A DNA stretch of 64,000 nt, from assembly GCA_001770205.1 (NCBI GenBank), contig MEQL01000047.1, positions 62,001 to 126,000 of the forward strand. The letters are read 5' to 3'. The notes below the pieces were generated by a model. It searched no databases. It saw nothing but the letters and a program-made list of their open reading frames with translations, and was not told the DNA's origin. Of this stretch, positions 45,064-54,589 are shown in pieces. Position 1 is the first letter of the stretch. Every line of letters begins with the position of its first letter. Position numbers and translations under genes: made by a program. The stretch comes from Bdellovibrionales bacterium RIFOXYD12_FULL_39_22 (GTDB lineage Bacteria; Bdellovibrionota; Bacteriovoracia; Bacteriovoracales; Bacteriovoracaceae).

Positions 45064-46191
45064 CTAGCTAACCCAATCTAGTCGTCGATAAAAGTAGATT
45101 GCAATCATCAATAGTAGTGCCGTTGGAAAAAAAATTGATACTCCGGCAGACAATACATTGTCTTTGGACAAACTGAGGCCGAGAAAAAATAAAACATAAT
45201 AAAGTGCCACGGATACAAAAGCAAAAACAGTAGAATTTCCCTTAGCACCTCTTCCGCGTTTTACTCCAATAGAAAATCCCAAAAAAATAAAAATTACAAT
45301 TAACAGCGGGGTATTATAACGAGAATATAGCTCTAAGCGCGCCTTGGTTATACCGCCCTTATCAACTTTCTTTGCCATAGACTTTTTCTTGATTTTTTCC
45401 CATAATTCGTCATTAGTTAGCATGCTGTTACGGGTATCGATTGAAACTTTATAGGCACCCTCAAACAGCGGAAAATTATACTCTTTAAAAATAATTTTCT
45501 CTGTTCGCTTCTTTGCTTTATTAACTTTTACAATATTTCCATTTGATAAATTAAGACGCATAGAAGATGCTCCCCATTTATCCATTTTTTGCTTAATCAC
45601 CAGGCCCTTGTTGGCCATTATTACCTTATCTTCATCTTTGGCCGTTTTTCCAAGAGAGTGAATGAAAACATTTTCTAATTTTTCCCCTCCCTCTTCCACC
45701 TTTTCGGCAAAAAGAGTTATTTTTGGAACATCCGTAAAAAATTGTTCTTGCTTTATATCCTGCAACAATCCTTTGGAGGTTAATTGGATCATTCCACTTC
45801 TAAATTCTCTTTTCGAAAATGGGATTAAATTTTGATTTAGGGCAAATACCGAAATGGCCACCGCCACTCCAACAATCATAAATGGCGTCAAAATTTTTTC
45901 TTTGGAAAATCCAAAAGAACGCATAGCAATTATTTCCGAATCTTCACTCAACTTATTCAAGGCATATATTGCAGAAAAAATTGCGGCCAAGGGGGCGGCC
46001 AAGGGAATAAAAGTTACTGCAACATGGCCCATTAGCTTTAAAATTAGTATAACATCAATATCTTTTCGAACCACCAGGCGCACAATCTTGAACAACTCAA
46101 AAGTAAGTAAAAAACTTACAAAAAACATTACACTCGTTACAAACGGGGGAATAAAGCTTGCGGCCAAATATCTTGATGCGATCTTCATCAT
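45064..46191 (-). CDS. LptF/LptG-family permease (YjgP/YjgQ, 375 aa)
   Basis: Six membrane helices in a 3 + 3 pattern flank a periplasmic beta-jellyroll-like region. Family segments are ASRYLAASFIPPFV, LPLAAPLAAIFSAIYALNKLSEDSEIIAMRSFG (in two parts), and LELYSRYNTPLLIVIFIFLGFSIG. It belongs to the inner-membrane part of the lipopolysaccharide transporter; LptF versus LptG cannot be settled. No partner is adjacent. A promoter ends 8 nt before the ATG, so a leaderless mRNA is likely. Confidence 0.9.
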   Translation of the reverse strand: MMKIASRYLAASFIPPFVTSVMFFVSFLLTFELFKIVRLVVRKDIDVILILKLMGHVAVTFIPLAAPLAAIFSAIYALNKLSEDSEIIAMRSFGFSKEKILTPFMIVGVAVAISVFALNQNLIPFSKREFRSGMIQLTSKGLLQDIKQEQFFTDVPKITLFAEKVEEGGEKLENVFIHSLGKTAKDEDKVIMANKGLVIKQKMDKWGASSMRLNLSNGNIVKVNKAKKRTEKIIFKEYNFPLFEGAYKVSIDTRNSMLTNDELWEKIKKKSMAKKVDKGGITKARLELYSRYNTPLLIVIFIFLGFSIGVKRGRGAKGNSTVFAFVSVALYYVLFFLGLSLSKDNVLSAGVSIFFPTALLLMIAIYFYRRLDWVS

Positions 46192-46199
46192 AGCGTGAT

Positions 46200-46227
46200 A
46201 TTCTATCCTCCATTATATAATTTTCAA
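46200..46227 (-). promoter_or_regulatory. promoter for a leaderless lptF/G-type mRNA
   Basis: On the minus strand TTGAAA (46227-46222), a 16-base spacer and TAGAAT (46205-46200) both match 5/6. The -10 ends 8 nt before the ATG at 46191, so initiation falls about 1 nt before it. The GGAGG just upstream is 16 nt from the ATG, too far to serve it. Confidence 0.6.
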
Positions 46228-46255
46228 ACTATATTTTTACATTCTAGGAGTAATC

Positions 46256-47758
46256 GTGAAATTTGATTTTACAAGCAATAAGGATATTTTTTCAAGCGAA
46301 CTCATTCTTTTCTCGGCCTTTAATAAGCAGAGTAAATTAGATATCTCTCACTGGCCTTCCGACATCGCTAAAGTTTTTTACAATATCAAAAGCTCTTTTC
46401 TGTATAATGGAAAAATGAGCGAAACCTTCTTTTTTAATCTGACATCTGGAACTACTGTAATGATTTACGGCCTGGGGGAAAAAGAAAAGCTAAACTGGGA
46501 AACTTTGCGCAAAGAGATGGCCAAAACTTATAAGGCAATAAAGTTGACTAACTCTTCCGTCACAATTGATATTGCTCAATTTGCTATAAAAAAGCAATTC
46601 GACAAAACAATCCAAACAATCTGTGAATCATTTCTGCTAACGGCCTATGAATTTAACAAGTATAAAACCCTAAATAAGGATAAAACACCCACCAAGTTAG
46701 AAATAATTAATTTCCATCTGCCCCCCAAAAGCGGTCTACGTCCGGCCAACCTAAAATCCCTCATCACAAACACAGAAACAATTGTTTCGGCAATTAATTT
46801 TTCCCGAGATCTCAGTAATGAGGCCCCCAATATTTTGCACTCCGAAAATTTTGCTAAAATCATTGCAGAAGATGCCAAACTTTTAAAAAAGGTCAAAATA
46901 AAAGTCTTAACACAAAAAGAGATTGAAAAAGAAAAAATGAATCTCTTCTTAGCAGTAAATGCCGCATCTCAATATGAGGCGCGTTTAGTTGAACTTTCCT
47001 ATACGCCTAGTAAGGTTACAAAAAACACCAAACATATTGTACTTGTTGGAAAGGGATTAACTTTCGATACTGGAGGCCTTTGTCTCAAACCCGCTTCCTC
47101 AATTGAAAATATGAAATATGATATGACCGGAGCGGCCACCATGTATGCGGCCTTCAAGGCCTGCTGCTTTCTAAATGTAAAAACTAAAGTAACATGCCTT
47201 TTGGGTATGACAGACAATACTATCTCAGCATCTGCAACTTTACCTGATGCCATTATTAAAAGCAGAAAAGGTACCACTGTTGAAATATTAAATACCGATG
47301 CAGAAGGCCGATTAGTCCTCGCCGATCTTTTAGACTACGCCTGCGAAATGCATCCCAACTACGTAATTGACTGCGCTACTCTTACAGGCGCAATTTTGGT
47401 AGCACTGGGACCTGAAATTTGCGGCCTTTTTGGTAATAACGATAAACTAATCTCGGATATCACCAAAAGCGCTAAAAATTGTAATGAATATATTTGGCAT
47501 ATGCCAATCATTGAAGAATTTAAAAGTGATTTGAAATCCAATTGCGCAGATCTACGCAATCTTGGAACTTCTCGTAACGGAGGTGCTAGTAAGGCCGCGG
47601 CCTTCCTTGAGCATTTCATAAAAAATGATGTGGCCTGGGCACATCTAGATATTGCGGGTGTGGCCGGTTCACAATCACATCTCCCTTACTGCCCATCCAA
47701 GGGAGCTAGTGGATTAATGATTCGCACCTTAATTGATTTTATCAGCGGCCATGCATAA
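46256..47758 (+). CDS. pepA: M17 leucyl aminopeptidase (500 aa)
   Basis: The C-terminal catalytic domain has the metal-binding motifs GKGLTFDTGGLCLKP (Lys, Asp), NMKYDMTGAA and NTDAEGRLVLADLL (the M17 signature). The N-terminal domain is variable as usual. The start is GTG with AGGAG about 6 nt upstream. It is a cytoplasmic peptide-trimming enzyme, in some bacteria also a DNA-binding regulator. Its last 8 bases overlap the start of trmL. Confidence 0.95.
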   Translation: MKFDFTSNKDIFSSELILFSAFNKQSKLDISHWPSDIAKVFYNIKSSFLYNGKMSETFFFNLTSGTTVMIYGLGEKEKLNWETLRKEMAKTYKAIKLTNSSVTIDIAQFAIKKQFDKTIQTICESFLLTAYEFNKYKTLNKDKTPTKLEIINFHLPPKSGLRPANLKSLITNTETIVSAINFSRDLSNEAPNILHSENFAKIIAEDAKLLKKVKIKVLTQKEIEKEKMNLFLAVNAASQYEARLVELSYTPSKVTKNTKHIVLVGKGLTFDTGGLCLKPASSIENMKYDMTGAATMYAAFKACCFLNVKTKVTCLLGMTDNTISASATLPDAIIKSRKGTTVEILNTDAEGRLVLADLLDYACEMHPNYVIDCATLTGAILVALGPEICGLFGNNDKLISDITKSAKNCNEYIWHMPIIEEFKSDLKSNCADLRNLGTSRNGGASKAAAFLEHFIKNDVAWAHLDIAGVAGSQSHLPYCPSKGASGLMIRTLIDFISGHA

Positions 47759-48230
47759 GTTTAATGTCGTTTTATACCGCCCGGAAATTCCTGGAAATAC
47801 TGGCACCATTGGCCGCAGCTGTTTGGCGCTCAACGCTCGCTTAATTCTAATTCGTCCATACGGATTTGATCTCTCCGAAAAATCAGTGCGCCGAGCTGGC
47901 CTAGATTATTGGAAATATGTGCAGCTAACCGAATATGATTCTTGGGAAGATTTTATGGCGTCCGAAAAACCCACCACTTCTCAACTTTTTTTTCTTAGCA
48001 CCAAAGCACAAAAGAACTACTACCATGCCGCCTTTTCTCCATCCTCTTATCTCGTCTTTGGCCAAGAAACAAAGGGACTGCCGAAATCTCTTTTTGAAGA
48101 ATTTCCTTCCCAATTTTTCAAAATACCGATGTATAGCGATAAGGTTCGTTCCCTAAATTTGGCCAATGCCGCCACGGCCGTAATGTATGAGGCCATTCGC
48201 CAAATTGACTACACATCACAAACTACCTAA
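47751..48230 (+). CDS. trmL: tRNA (cytidine/uridine-34 2'-O) methyltransferase, SPOUT family (159 aa)
   Basis: TrmL motifs: RPEIPGNTGTIGRSC near the start, VFGQETKGLPKSL (the knot loop), and PMYSDKVRSLNLANAATAVMYEA. The length is typical. The start at 47751 overlaps the pepA stop by 8 bases and gives the normal N-terminus MHKFNVVLYRPEIPGN. It modifies the wobble base of tRNA-Leu isoacceptors. Confidence 0.93.
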   Translation: MHKFNVVLYRPEIPGNTGTIGRSCLALNARLILIRPYGFDLSEKSVRRAGLDYWKYVQLTEYDSWEDFMASEKPTTSQLFFLSTKAQKNYYHAAFSPSSYLVFGQETKGLPKSLFEEFPSQFFKIPMYSDKVRSLNLANAATAVMYEAIRQIDYTSQTT

Positions 48231-48251
48231 TGTTTCTGATAAATTTAAAAA

Positions 48252-49331
48252 CTAGAATTTATACGCCAACGAAAAATTAGTCACCGAACCAAACGATCCC
48301 TGCTTATTACCATCACGATCTTGTCCAACCATTCCATCGATATTGACCTTTCCTACTGTTATGGTGATGCCAGTAGAAACATCAGTCGTGTTGGAAAAAG
48401 ATTTAAAATCTCCACTAGAATTTTCTTCCCCACCAATAAATGATTGCTTGATTGATGCTCGAAGAAAAAGCCATGGCATTATTTGCGTTTCAAACCCTAA
48501 ACATAGAGGCAGGCCATACTCCGTTAGTTCCAAATCGGCAGTACCTGAAATCTTTTCTGTGTCGCTATAATATTTTAAATCGGCAAATAACTTAGACACA
48601 CTATCTAACTGGAAAGTAGTTCCCGCACCAACATTAATTTTTTGCTCCGACTTATGAGTAATATCACCAACCGAAGATTTAAAACCATTTTTTTCATAAT
48701 CAATAAAAAAAGTGCTCCCTAAAAAATTATAGGCAACACCCAATTTCATTCCCAAATCAGTTTCCCATTTATCATCTTTAATCGTCGCTCCGTTTGCAAC
48801 ATCCTGAAGATCAAAATTACAATAACCATCCACTTTATCGATAGACACACCTAAACCAATACCTACTGCACTATATGATCGATCTACTGCCGATTGACGA
48901 TCTTTTCCTGCAGCAAAATGGCCACGCGCTCCCCACGTAAATCCCGCATCTCCTCCAAAAAGAAAATCTACTCGATTGTCTTTGGCCAAAAAATTAGCGG
49001 CAGTACGCGCACTATTGTTGGCGTTAATTTCACTGCCCAAATAAACACCCCACACAAAATCAGCGAAATCAAAAATAATGCCTCCCTCTGAATTAGGATT
49101 GCTATCAGAAGAACTGGCCGATCCCAATTCAGTAATAAAATAGTTTTTCTGTTGATTGATGGTGGCCGGATTTAAAAAAATTGATCGACTATCTTTGATA
49201 TAAAATGAACCATAATCACTGCTTTGTCCCAAGGCCAACATTCTTGCTTTCGAGGCATAACAAACATTAATTGCACCCCAAAAAATTAGAAACATTACTA
49301 TCAGGCTTATCCAAATTCGAGAATAGATCAT
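48252..49331 (-). CDS. outer-membrane beta-barrel-like protein, unknown (359 aa)
   Basis: A signal peptide (to about residue 26) is followed by a region (MLALGQSSDYGSFYIKDSRSIFLNPA) resembling the N-terminal plug of PorV/UPF0164-type barrels. Alternating amphipathic strands follow and the protein ends with Phe (FSLAYKF), as outer-membrane barrels do. Function is unknown. The start overlaps the upstream gene stop by 4 bases (ATGA), and AGGGA lies 7-8 nt before it. Confidence 0.72.
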   Translation of the reverse strand: MIYSRIWISLIVMFLIFWGAINVCYASKARMLALGQSSDYGSFYIKDSRSIFLNPATINQQKNYFITELGSASSSDSNPNSEGGIIFDFADFVWGVYLGSEINANNSARTAANFLAKDNRVDFLFGGDAGFTWGARGHFAAGKDRQSAVDRSYSAVGIGLGVSIDKVDGYCNFDLQDVANGATIKDDKWETDLGMKLGVAYNFLGSTFFIDYEKNGFKSSVGDITHKSEQKINVGAGTTFQLDSVSKLFADLKYYSDTEKISGTADLELTEYGLPLCLGFETQIMPWLFLRASIKQSFIGGEENSSGDFKSFSNTTDVSTGITITVGKVNIDGMVGQDRDGNKQGSFGSVTNFSLAYKF

Positions 49332-50479
49332 ATAATAATTCCCTGTTTTAGTTGTTCAAGTCCCAAAATCCCACGAGCAATGTGCGAAATCTTTTTTCCA
49401 TTAAAAACTTCCGCATATTTATTGTAGAAAATACCAATCAAAGGTGCATTTTCTCCAATAAAATATAACTTTTCATCCGCACCATATCCATTGTTTAAAA
49501 TAGTATCATCTAATGTTGCGCAGGGAGAGATTGTTGATAAATAAATAGTATCATTCTTGGCCTTAAAACTGTTGCCAAAAATTTTCTCCAAACCCTTTCT
49601 TAGCACTCTAACCCGACGAGCAATCTCTTCTTCCGAACTCTCCTCTTCGCTAATAAAATGCAAAAAATCTCCTCTATATTTTCCAAGCAGTCCGCTGTTT
49701 TCTCTAAATTCGCCAATAAAATGGCCCTGCTCATGTGTCAAACTTAGTGGAATAAACATAGTGGCAACACTATCGGTCACCGGATGATCAAAATAATATG
49801 TGACAAAAAGTGAATACAAATTATCACCACTACTTGCGAATTGTCGCAACTTAACATCAATAATTTTTTCTTCGGCCAAATTAAAAAATTCTTTTTGTCC
49901 ATTACCCCAAATTAAAAATTCTGATTCAATTAAGACATCGTCGGCACAACGAATCTGCCAAATAGACTTCTCCCCATCCTGGAAATTCTTAACCTCTTGG
50001 CCTATTTTTTTTATCAGCGCATTAATTTTTATTTTATCGAATTTATCTGCAAAGGCAGTATCTGTTAAAAAATCAAAAAACACTTTCTCATTAAAAGTAC
50101 AGGCCGCCTCAGTATAAAACTCTTCTCCAGCTAATAATGGTTCCGACTTTGATCGTCCACCAAACTCCCGAAATTTCTGCTCCTTGAAAAAAATAGGATT
50201 CGGGCCGACTGGTAATTTCTCTTTTTCTGGCAATATTGCCGCCAGTGCTGCAATATTATCATGGCCTCTCAACCTTGATGGCCCATAACAATGTAGGCAC
50301 TCTAGCTTAACTTCCTTAGAAGTTATCAGCAAAATCGACTCCTCTCCCCAATAAGTGGCCAAGGTATGTGCCGCAGAAACAGCAAAAATATCATCGCCCA
50401 CCACCACACCTTTATAGGCCTTGGTGATTCCATCCTTGGTACTAACTTTTTTTAACGAATGCAGCTTCTCAAATACCAT
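49328..50479 (-). CDS. unknown protein with degenerate dinucleotide-binding-like N-terminus (383 aa)
   Basis: I do not recognise the family. The stretch KGVVVGDDIFAVSAAHTLATY followed by ILLIT looks like the first strand-helix-strand of a flavoprotein Rossmann fold, but the Gly-x-Gly-x-x-Gly is broken. Later parts (LIWGNGQKEFF, KLYFIGENAPLIGIFYNKYAEV) recall FAD-linked amine-oxidase-like proteins. There is no signal peptide. The ATG at 50479 has GGAG 9 nt upstream; a GTG at 50494 is an alternative. It is coupled to the barrel protein gene. Confidence 0.6.
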   Translation of the reverse strand: MVFEKLHSLKKVSTKDGITKAYKGVVVGDDIFAVSAAHTLATYWGEESILLITSKEVKLECLHCYGPSRLRGHDNIAALAAILPEKEKLPVGPNPIFFKEQKFREFGGRSKSEPLLAGEEFYTEAACTFNEKVFFDFLTDTAFADKFDKIKINALIKKIGQEVKNFQDGEKSIWQIRCADDVLIESEFLIWGNGQKEFFNLAEEKIIDVKLRQFASSGDNLYSLFVTYYFDHPVTDSVATMFIPLSLTHEQGHFIGEFRENSGLLGKYRGDFLHFISEEESSEEEIARRVRVLRKGLEKIFGNSFKAKNDTIYLSTISPCATLDDTILNNGYGADEKLYFIGENAPLIGIFYNKYAEVFNGKKISHIARGILGLEQLKQGIII

Positions 50480-50549
50480 CCGATCTAACTCCACGGTTAA
50501 CTAAAATATAAATTATGCTAAAAAATATACTGTGATAATTTTGAAAATA

Positions 50550-52046
50550 CTAGCGAACAATCAGTCGATCACCCTCTCGGATCATCCGATTATTGATAAT
50601 TTCTAAATTTGATACAATCAAACTATAAAGTGGTGTATTAGTTTTTTTTGCTACATCCCACAAAGTATCTCCCCGCCTTACCGTATATCGATTGGAAGAA
50701 TTTAAATGCTTACCCTGTGCTTTGGCCAATTTAACAAGGCCTTTATATTTGCTTCGGGCCAACACCTCTTTTCGTGGCCGCTCATATAAATCAGCATACA
50801 TATTGTTTTTTAAATCGTGATCGGCACGAAAAGGAAGAGCAATTGCCTGCCCCTTCACAATTCTGGCCCCGGCATCGATTCCATTGAGTTCTTCCAAAAC
50901 ATAGGGCGCTACACTAAATTTTTTGGCAATATCTCGAAGTGTGGAGGCCTGTCCTTGAACACTGTATCGTCTGAAATTAGTTGCCTTCAAATCAACTCCA
51001 GAGGCCACTACATCGGCCCATTTTGCCTTGGAATTAATTGGCACTCGAAGTTTATAATAGCTAACATTTGGAGGAGTAAACCAACGCATAACTTCCGGAT
51101 TAAGGCGTTGCAACTCTTCAAAATCAACTCCCATTTGTTCCGCCAATGCCACTAAATCTGTCATCGGGGGAACATCAATCTCATCAAAATCTAGTTGCTC
51201 ATGAAAATCAATATCCTCAAAACCGAAGGCCTTTAAATTTTTTCCAATGATGGCCAAGGCCATTATTTTTGGCACATAGTTTTTGGTTTCACTGCGCAAA
51301 TAACGCCCTTCCCGCAAGCTCCAAAAATTTTCTGTATTATATTTTCGAATTGCCCGATTAACTTTTCCCTCTCCAGCATTATAAGCTGATGCGGCCAACT
51401 CCCAAGATCCAAATTGCTTGTACAGTACCGTTAAGTAATTGCAGGCCGCAATAGTGGATTTTATCGGGTCCATCCGCTCATCAACATACCAATCAATTTT
51501 TAGGCCAAATTTCTTTCCAGTGTATGACATAAATTGCCACGGGCCAACTGCGCGCGCCCACGACTTGGCCTTATCTTGAAAACCAGATTCTGCCATGGCC
51601 AAAAAAATCAAATCCCGCGGCAGTCCATGATCTTCCAAAATTTGTCCCATCAGTGGGGCATAACGGCCAGAACGTGCTGAATATCTTTCAAAAAAACCTC
51701 TGCCACGATTTAAAAAATAGTGAATCCAGGTTTGTACAGCAGAATTGAAAACCACCGGGATATCGAAATAGTAGTTATCCAAATTCAATTGCTCTGCACC
51801 ATATAAAAAATAAGTCCTACTGTGATGATTACCAGCATCATCTATGCTGGAACTACCGATAATACTCTTTCCATCATGCGAGGCTTTATCAGCTGTATCT
51901 CCCCCCTCTCCATTTTCTAGCTCTGTGGTGGTTACTTGCTGAGGAGCTCTTCCTCCCTCCTCTAATGGATTCGTATTCACCGAACTACATCCAACAAACT
52001 GCATCAATAAAACGAACCAACAACAAACAACAAGCGTCTCTTTCAT
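50550..52046 (-). CDS. mltD: membrane-bound lytic murein transglycosylase D-like lipoprotein (498 aa)
   Basis: The signal peptide ends QFVGC (lipobox). The SLT catalytic domain (about residues 130-250) has the catalytic Glu in LIFLAMAESGFQ, then AVGPWQFM, DERMDPIKSTIAACNYL and ASAYNAGEGKV. One LysM (NRYTVRRGDTLWDVAK...) lies at the C-terminus and a second LysM-like stretch near residues 350-390. It cleaves peptidoglycan to anhydro-muropeptides in the periplasm. Confidence 0.93.
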   Translation of the reverse strand: MKETLVVCCWFVLLMQFVGCSSVNTNPLEEGGRAPQQVTTTELENGEGGDTADKASHDGKSIIGSSSIDDAGNHHSRTYFLYGAEQLNLDNYYFDIPVVFNSAVQTWIHYFLNRGRGFFERYSARSGRYAPLMGQILEDHGLPRDLIFLAMAESGFQDKAKSWARAVGPWQFMSYTGKKFGLKIDWYVDERMDPIKSTIAACNYLTVLYKQFGSWELAASAYNAGEGKVNRAIRKYNTENFWSLREGRYLRSETKNYVPKIMALAIIGKNLKAFGFEDIDFHEQLDFDEIDVPPMTDLVALAEQMGVDFEELQRLNPEVMRWFTPPNVSYYKLRVPINSKAKWADVVASGVDLKATNFRRYSVQGQASTLRDIAKKFSVAPYVLEELNGIDAGARIVKGQAIALPFRADHDLKNNMYADLYERPRKEVLARSKYKGLVKLAKAQGKHLNSSNRYTVRRGDTLWDVAKKTNTPLYSLIVSNLEIINNRMIREGDRLIVR

Positions 52047-52172
52047 AACAACCGTTACACCCTGATATAATTATTATTAGTAGTATTTCTACAATTCTCC
52101 ACGATCACCTCATTCAAGTCAACCCGGAGTAAAATCTTCTCGGATTTTATCGCTTAAAAATTTATGGTATAA

Positions 52173-52727
52173 ATGGCCATGCTACACTATTTGCAAAATA
52201 AAATCATACTTTTTTTATCTCTTTCTTTCTTGAGCAATTTACTCTTTTCCAAGATGGATCCGCCCAATTATGATTTTAGCTTAGATGCACTAAAAGATTT
52301 TTTTCCAAATTCTTCCATTGAGGAAATTAAAAAAAAATATCCCGAGAGTGAGCTTTTGGAGTCCAAAAATGGAGTTTCGCTTTATCGATTTTATATCACT
52401 CAACTACGCTATAAATTCCCTCTCTTTTTGCAAGTGACAAATGGCAAGGCCATTGATCTCTACGCTAAACTTCCCTCGTATTTTTCTCATGACGTTTTTC
52501 ATCAAAGCTTAATAAATCGCTATGGCCCACAGGACAAATATCATAAGCAAGAAAACAACGCGGTCTATATTTGGAATGATAAGGATGGAAACAAACACAT
52601 TTATGAGGGTTCGTGCACCATCACCTGCTTTCCTCTCTACTACAGCGTAATTAGCAACGGCACGGCCGATATAACTCCCTTTGTTGATAAATTAAAGATA
52701 AAGGAAATTAAGCTTGAATTATTTTAG
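52173..52727 (+). CDS. unknown secreted protein (184 aa)
   Basis: A signal peptide (hydrophobic residues 9-25, ending near LLFSK) precedes a compact alpha/beta-looking domain with SSIEEIKKKYPESELLESKNG and FPLFLQVTNGKAIDLYAKL. Two Cys near the end (SCTITCF) may form a disulfide. No homolog is recognised. Its final 20 bases overlap lgt tail to tail. No ribosome site is obvious; M3 at 52179 is an alternative start. Confidence 0.6.
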   Translation: MAMLHYLQNKIILFLSLSFLSNLLFSKMDPPNYDFSLDALKDFFPNSSIEEIKKKYPESELLESKNGVSLYRFYITQLRYKFPLFLQVTNGKAIDLYAKLPSYFSHDVFHQSLINRYGPQDKYHKQENNAVYIWNDKDGNKHIYEGSCTITCFPLYYSVISNGTADITPFVDKLKIKEIKLELF

Positions 52728-53499
52728 GTTGTGTTTTTAGACTATACCAAAGCGCGAACACTCCACACAGCGACATAATTATACACAGTATTTGCCCCAT
52801 TGTTGTCGTTCCACCTAGGTAGTATCCCATTTGCACATCCGCTTCGCGGAAAAATTCAATAAAATACCTAAATACTCCATAGATAATTAAAAAAAGTGCA
52901 TACTGCACTCCACAGCGAGAGATATTTTTTCTACTTATCCACAATATAGAAAATAAAACAATTCCTTCAAAAAATGCTTCGTACAATTGAGAGGGATGGC
53001 GCGGATATGGGCCGCCTCCAGGAAAAATCATTCCCCAGGGTACATCGGTCACTCGCCCAAACAGCTCCATATTTAAAAAATTTCCAATACGCCCAAAAAA
53101 AAGTCCTTGCGCCCCTACTGTGACAACGCAATCCCAAACATGAAAAAGATGAATTTTATTTTTTCTAGCAAAAATTAACCCCGCGATAGCATAACCGATA
53201 ATGGCACCGTGGAAACTAAGTCCTCCCTCCCACACATAAAAAATTCTCAGCGGATCATCAAACAGTTGTTGCTGGCCATAAACCAACACATAGGTTATGC
53301 GTGCTCCCAAAAACATCCCAAGAAACATGTGGGTTACCAGCGAATCAATCTTTTCCCGGGGGATTTTAAACAACCCCTCCTTAACCAAGCGGTGACATAA
53401 AAAAGTAGCGATGACATAGCCTATTAGATACATCATGCCATACCAACGTACCTGTAGTACGCCTAACTTGAAAATTGTCGGATCAAAATTTACTTCCAT
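52708..53499 (-). CDS. lgt: prolipoprotein diacylglyceryl transferase (263 aa)
   Basis: It attaches diacylglycerol to the lipobox Cys, so it serves every lipoprotein in this window. Seven membrane helices and the signature RIGNFLNMELFGRVTDVPWG are clear; YGMMYLIGYVIA and GGLSFHGAIIGYA fit the family. The length is normal. It lies 27 bp downstream of an unknown gene on the same strand. Confidence 0.96.
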   Translation of the reverse strand: MEVNFDPTIFKLGVLQVRWYGMMYLIGYVIATFLCHRLVKEGLFKIPREKIDSLVTHMFLGMFLGARITYVLVYGQQQLFDDPLRIFYVWEGGLSFHGAIIGYAIAGLIFARKNKIHLFHVWDCVVTVGAQGLFFGRIGNFLNMELFGRVTDVPWGMIFPGGGPYPRHPSQLYEAFFEGIVLFSILWISRKNISRCGVQYALFLIIYGVFRYFIEFFREADVQMGYYLGGTTTMGQILCIIMSLCGVFALWYSLKTQPKIIQA

Positions 53500-53526
53500 A
53501 ATTTATTTGAGCTTAATGGCAGATGA

Positions 53527-54339
53527 TCATAAAGACAAGTCTGTTCTTGGCCGAAAACTTTCTTCTGGATGAAGAAGGCCCTGAACACTCTTTGATAGCG
53601 CTTGAATAATTTGCCTTACTGGAACGCTCGGGCCATTGTAATCAAAATACGAAGTATGGGTAGTCAAAAAACTCAACAACTCCTCTGCTGACATGGCAAC
53701 ATTCCTTCCATGTAGGGTAGAGTTAAGACGCATAATTTTAAATCTAGCACTCAACTTCTTATTTCCATCCAACGAAATTATATTATTCTTAAAAAAATCG
53801 AAATAGACGGCCTCTCCTTTGGATTTATTTTGACGCATGATTACGACTCCTTCATCCACTGGCACTCCCCAAAATCCAACAACACCCAACGGAGCAAGCG
53901 CCCAGCTTAGAAAGCGGTTGATAATCACTTTGTATACCCCATCATTTTCTGGACCGCCAAAATCTTCAAATGCCGCTAACTGCCATTCGCATGACATAAA
54001 AGAATAAACCATTACTCCAAATTTTTTATACCTATATATTTTATGGCCTGGCCGAGGAACAATGCTTTCGGCACCCCATAAATCATCCTCCCCTCTTCGA
54101 TCTATTTCTCTAGCAATAGTCGGAGTCGGCAGAACCATTGAAAGTATTCGCATGTTCCGTACCAGTCCAATAGACTTAATCAGTTTTGCTATCTCTCCAG
54201 CATCCAATTGCGTAAACTTATTTTTACCCAGAAAAGTTGCTAAGTTTGGTGAAAAGCTATTTTTTATGAATTTGACGTAAACAGGAATTTCTAGCTCTTT
54301 AGCAAATTGAAAATATTCAAATTCTTCGTTAGTTGCCAC
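53527..54339 (-). CDS. unknown cytoplasmic protein (270 aa)
   Basis: I do not recognise it. It starts at GTG with GGGAGG 5 nt upstream. Notable features are LPTPTIAREIDRRGEDDLWGAE, SFMSCEWQLAAFEDFGGPEND and a hydrophobic WALAPLGVVGFWGVPVDEGVVIM segment. There is no signal peptide. It is upstream of lgt in the same direction and possibly co-transcribed. Confidence 0.6.
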   Translation of the reverse strand: MATNEEFEYFQFAKELEIPVYVKFIKNSFSPNLATFLGKNKFTQLDAGEIAKLIKSIGLVRNMRILSMVLPTPTIAREIDRRGEDDLWGAESIVPRPGHKIYRYKKFGVMVYSFMSCEWQLAAFEDFGGPENDGVYKVIINRFLSWALAPLGVVGFWGVPVDEGVVIMRQNKSKGEAVYFDFFKNNIISLDGNKKLSARFKIMRLNSTLHGRNVAMSAEELLSFLTTHTSYFDYNGPSVPVRQIIQALSKSVQGLLHPEESFRPRTDLSL

Positions 54340-54493
54340 AAATGCCTCCCCGAATTTGAGGGATCAACCGCCCTCCATCATCTCAGACCACTTATCGACT
54401 TTTCCTAATAATTCTTGACTGTGCCACCAGCTCCTTTCTGACCGTTTTGCTCAGAATTCTTCTTCCGCCCTAACATTTCTTTAATATCAAACC

Positions 54494-54522
54494 TTGACAT
54501 CATGAGACAAAGCTAATAAAAG
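54494..54522 (+). promoter_or_regulatory. candidate promoter of rplU-rpmA
   Basis: TTGACA (54494-54499, perfect), a 17-base spacer and TAAAAG (54517-54522, 4/6) lie 95 nt upstream of the rplU ATG. The gap 54340-54493 before it shows no gene. Confidence 0.5.
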
Positions 54523-54547
54523 TCATAGGTTCATATCCGACGAAACT

Positions 54548-54589
54548 GCAGGGAAAACAAAGATTCTATGCTGAACATAGGGCCCCTGT
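54548..54589 (+). promoter_or_regulatory. nested hairpin in the rplU leader
   Basis: CTATG-CTGAA-CATAG (54566-54580) is enclosed by an outer GCAGGG / CCCTGT pairing (about 54548-54553 / 54584-54589). The structure ends about 28 nt before the rplU start codon, a usual place for a ribosomal-protein autoregulatory leader. L21 leaders are known in Bacillus; similarity here was not tested. Confidence 0.35.

Noticed and set aside
54521-54552. T-loop-like GGTTCATATCC suggesting a tRNA
   Set aside because: No acceptor stem, anticodon arm or D-arm can be formed around it.
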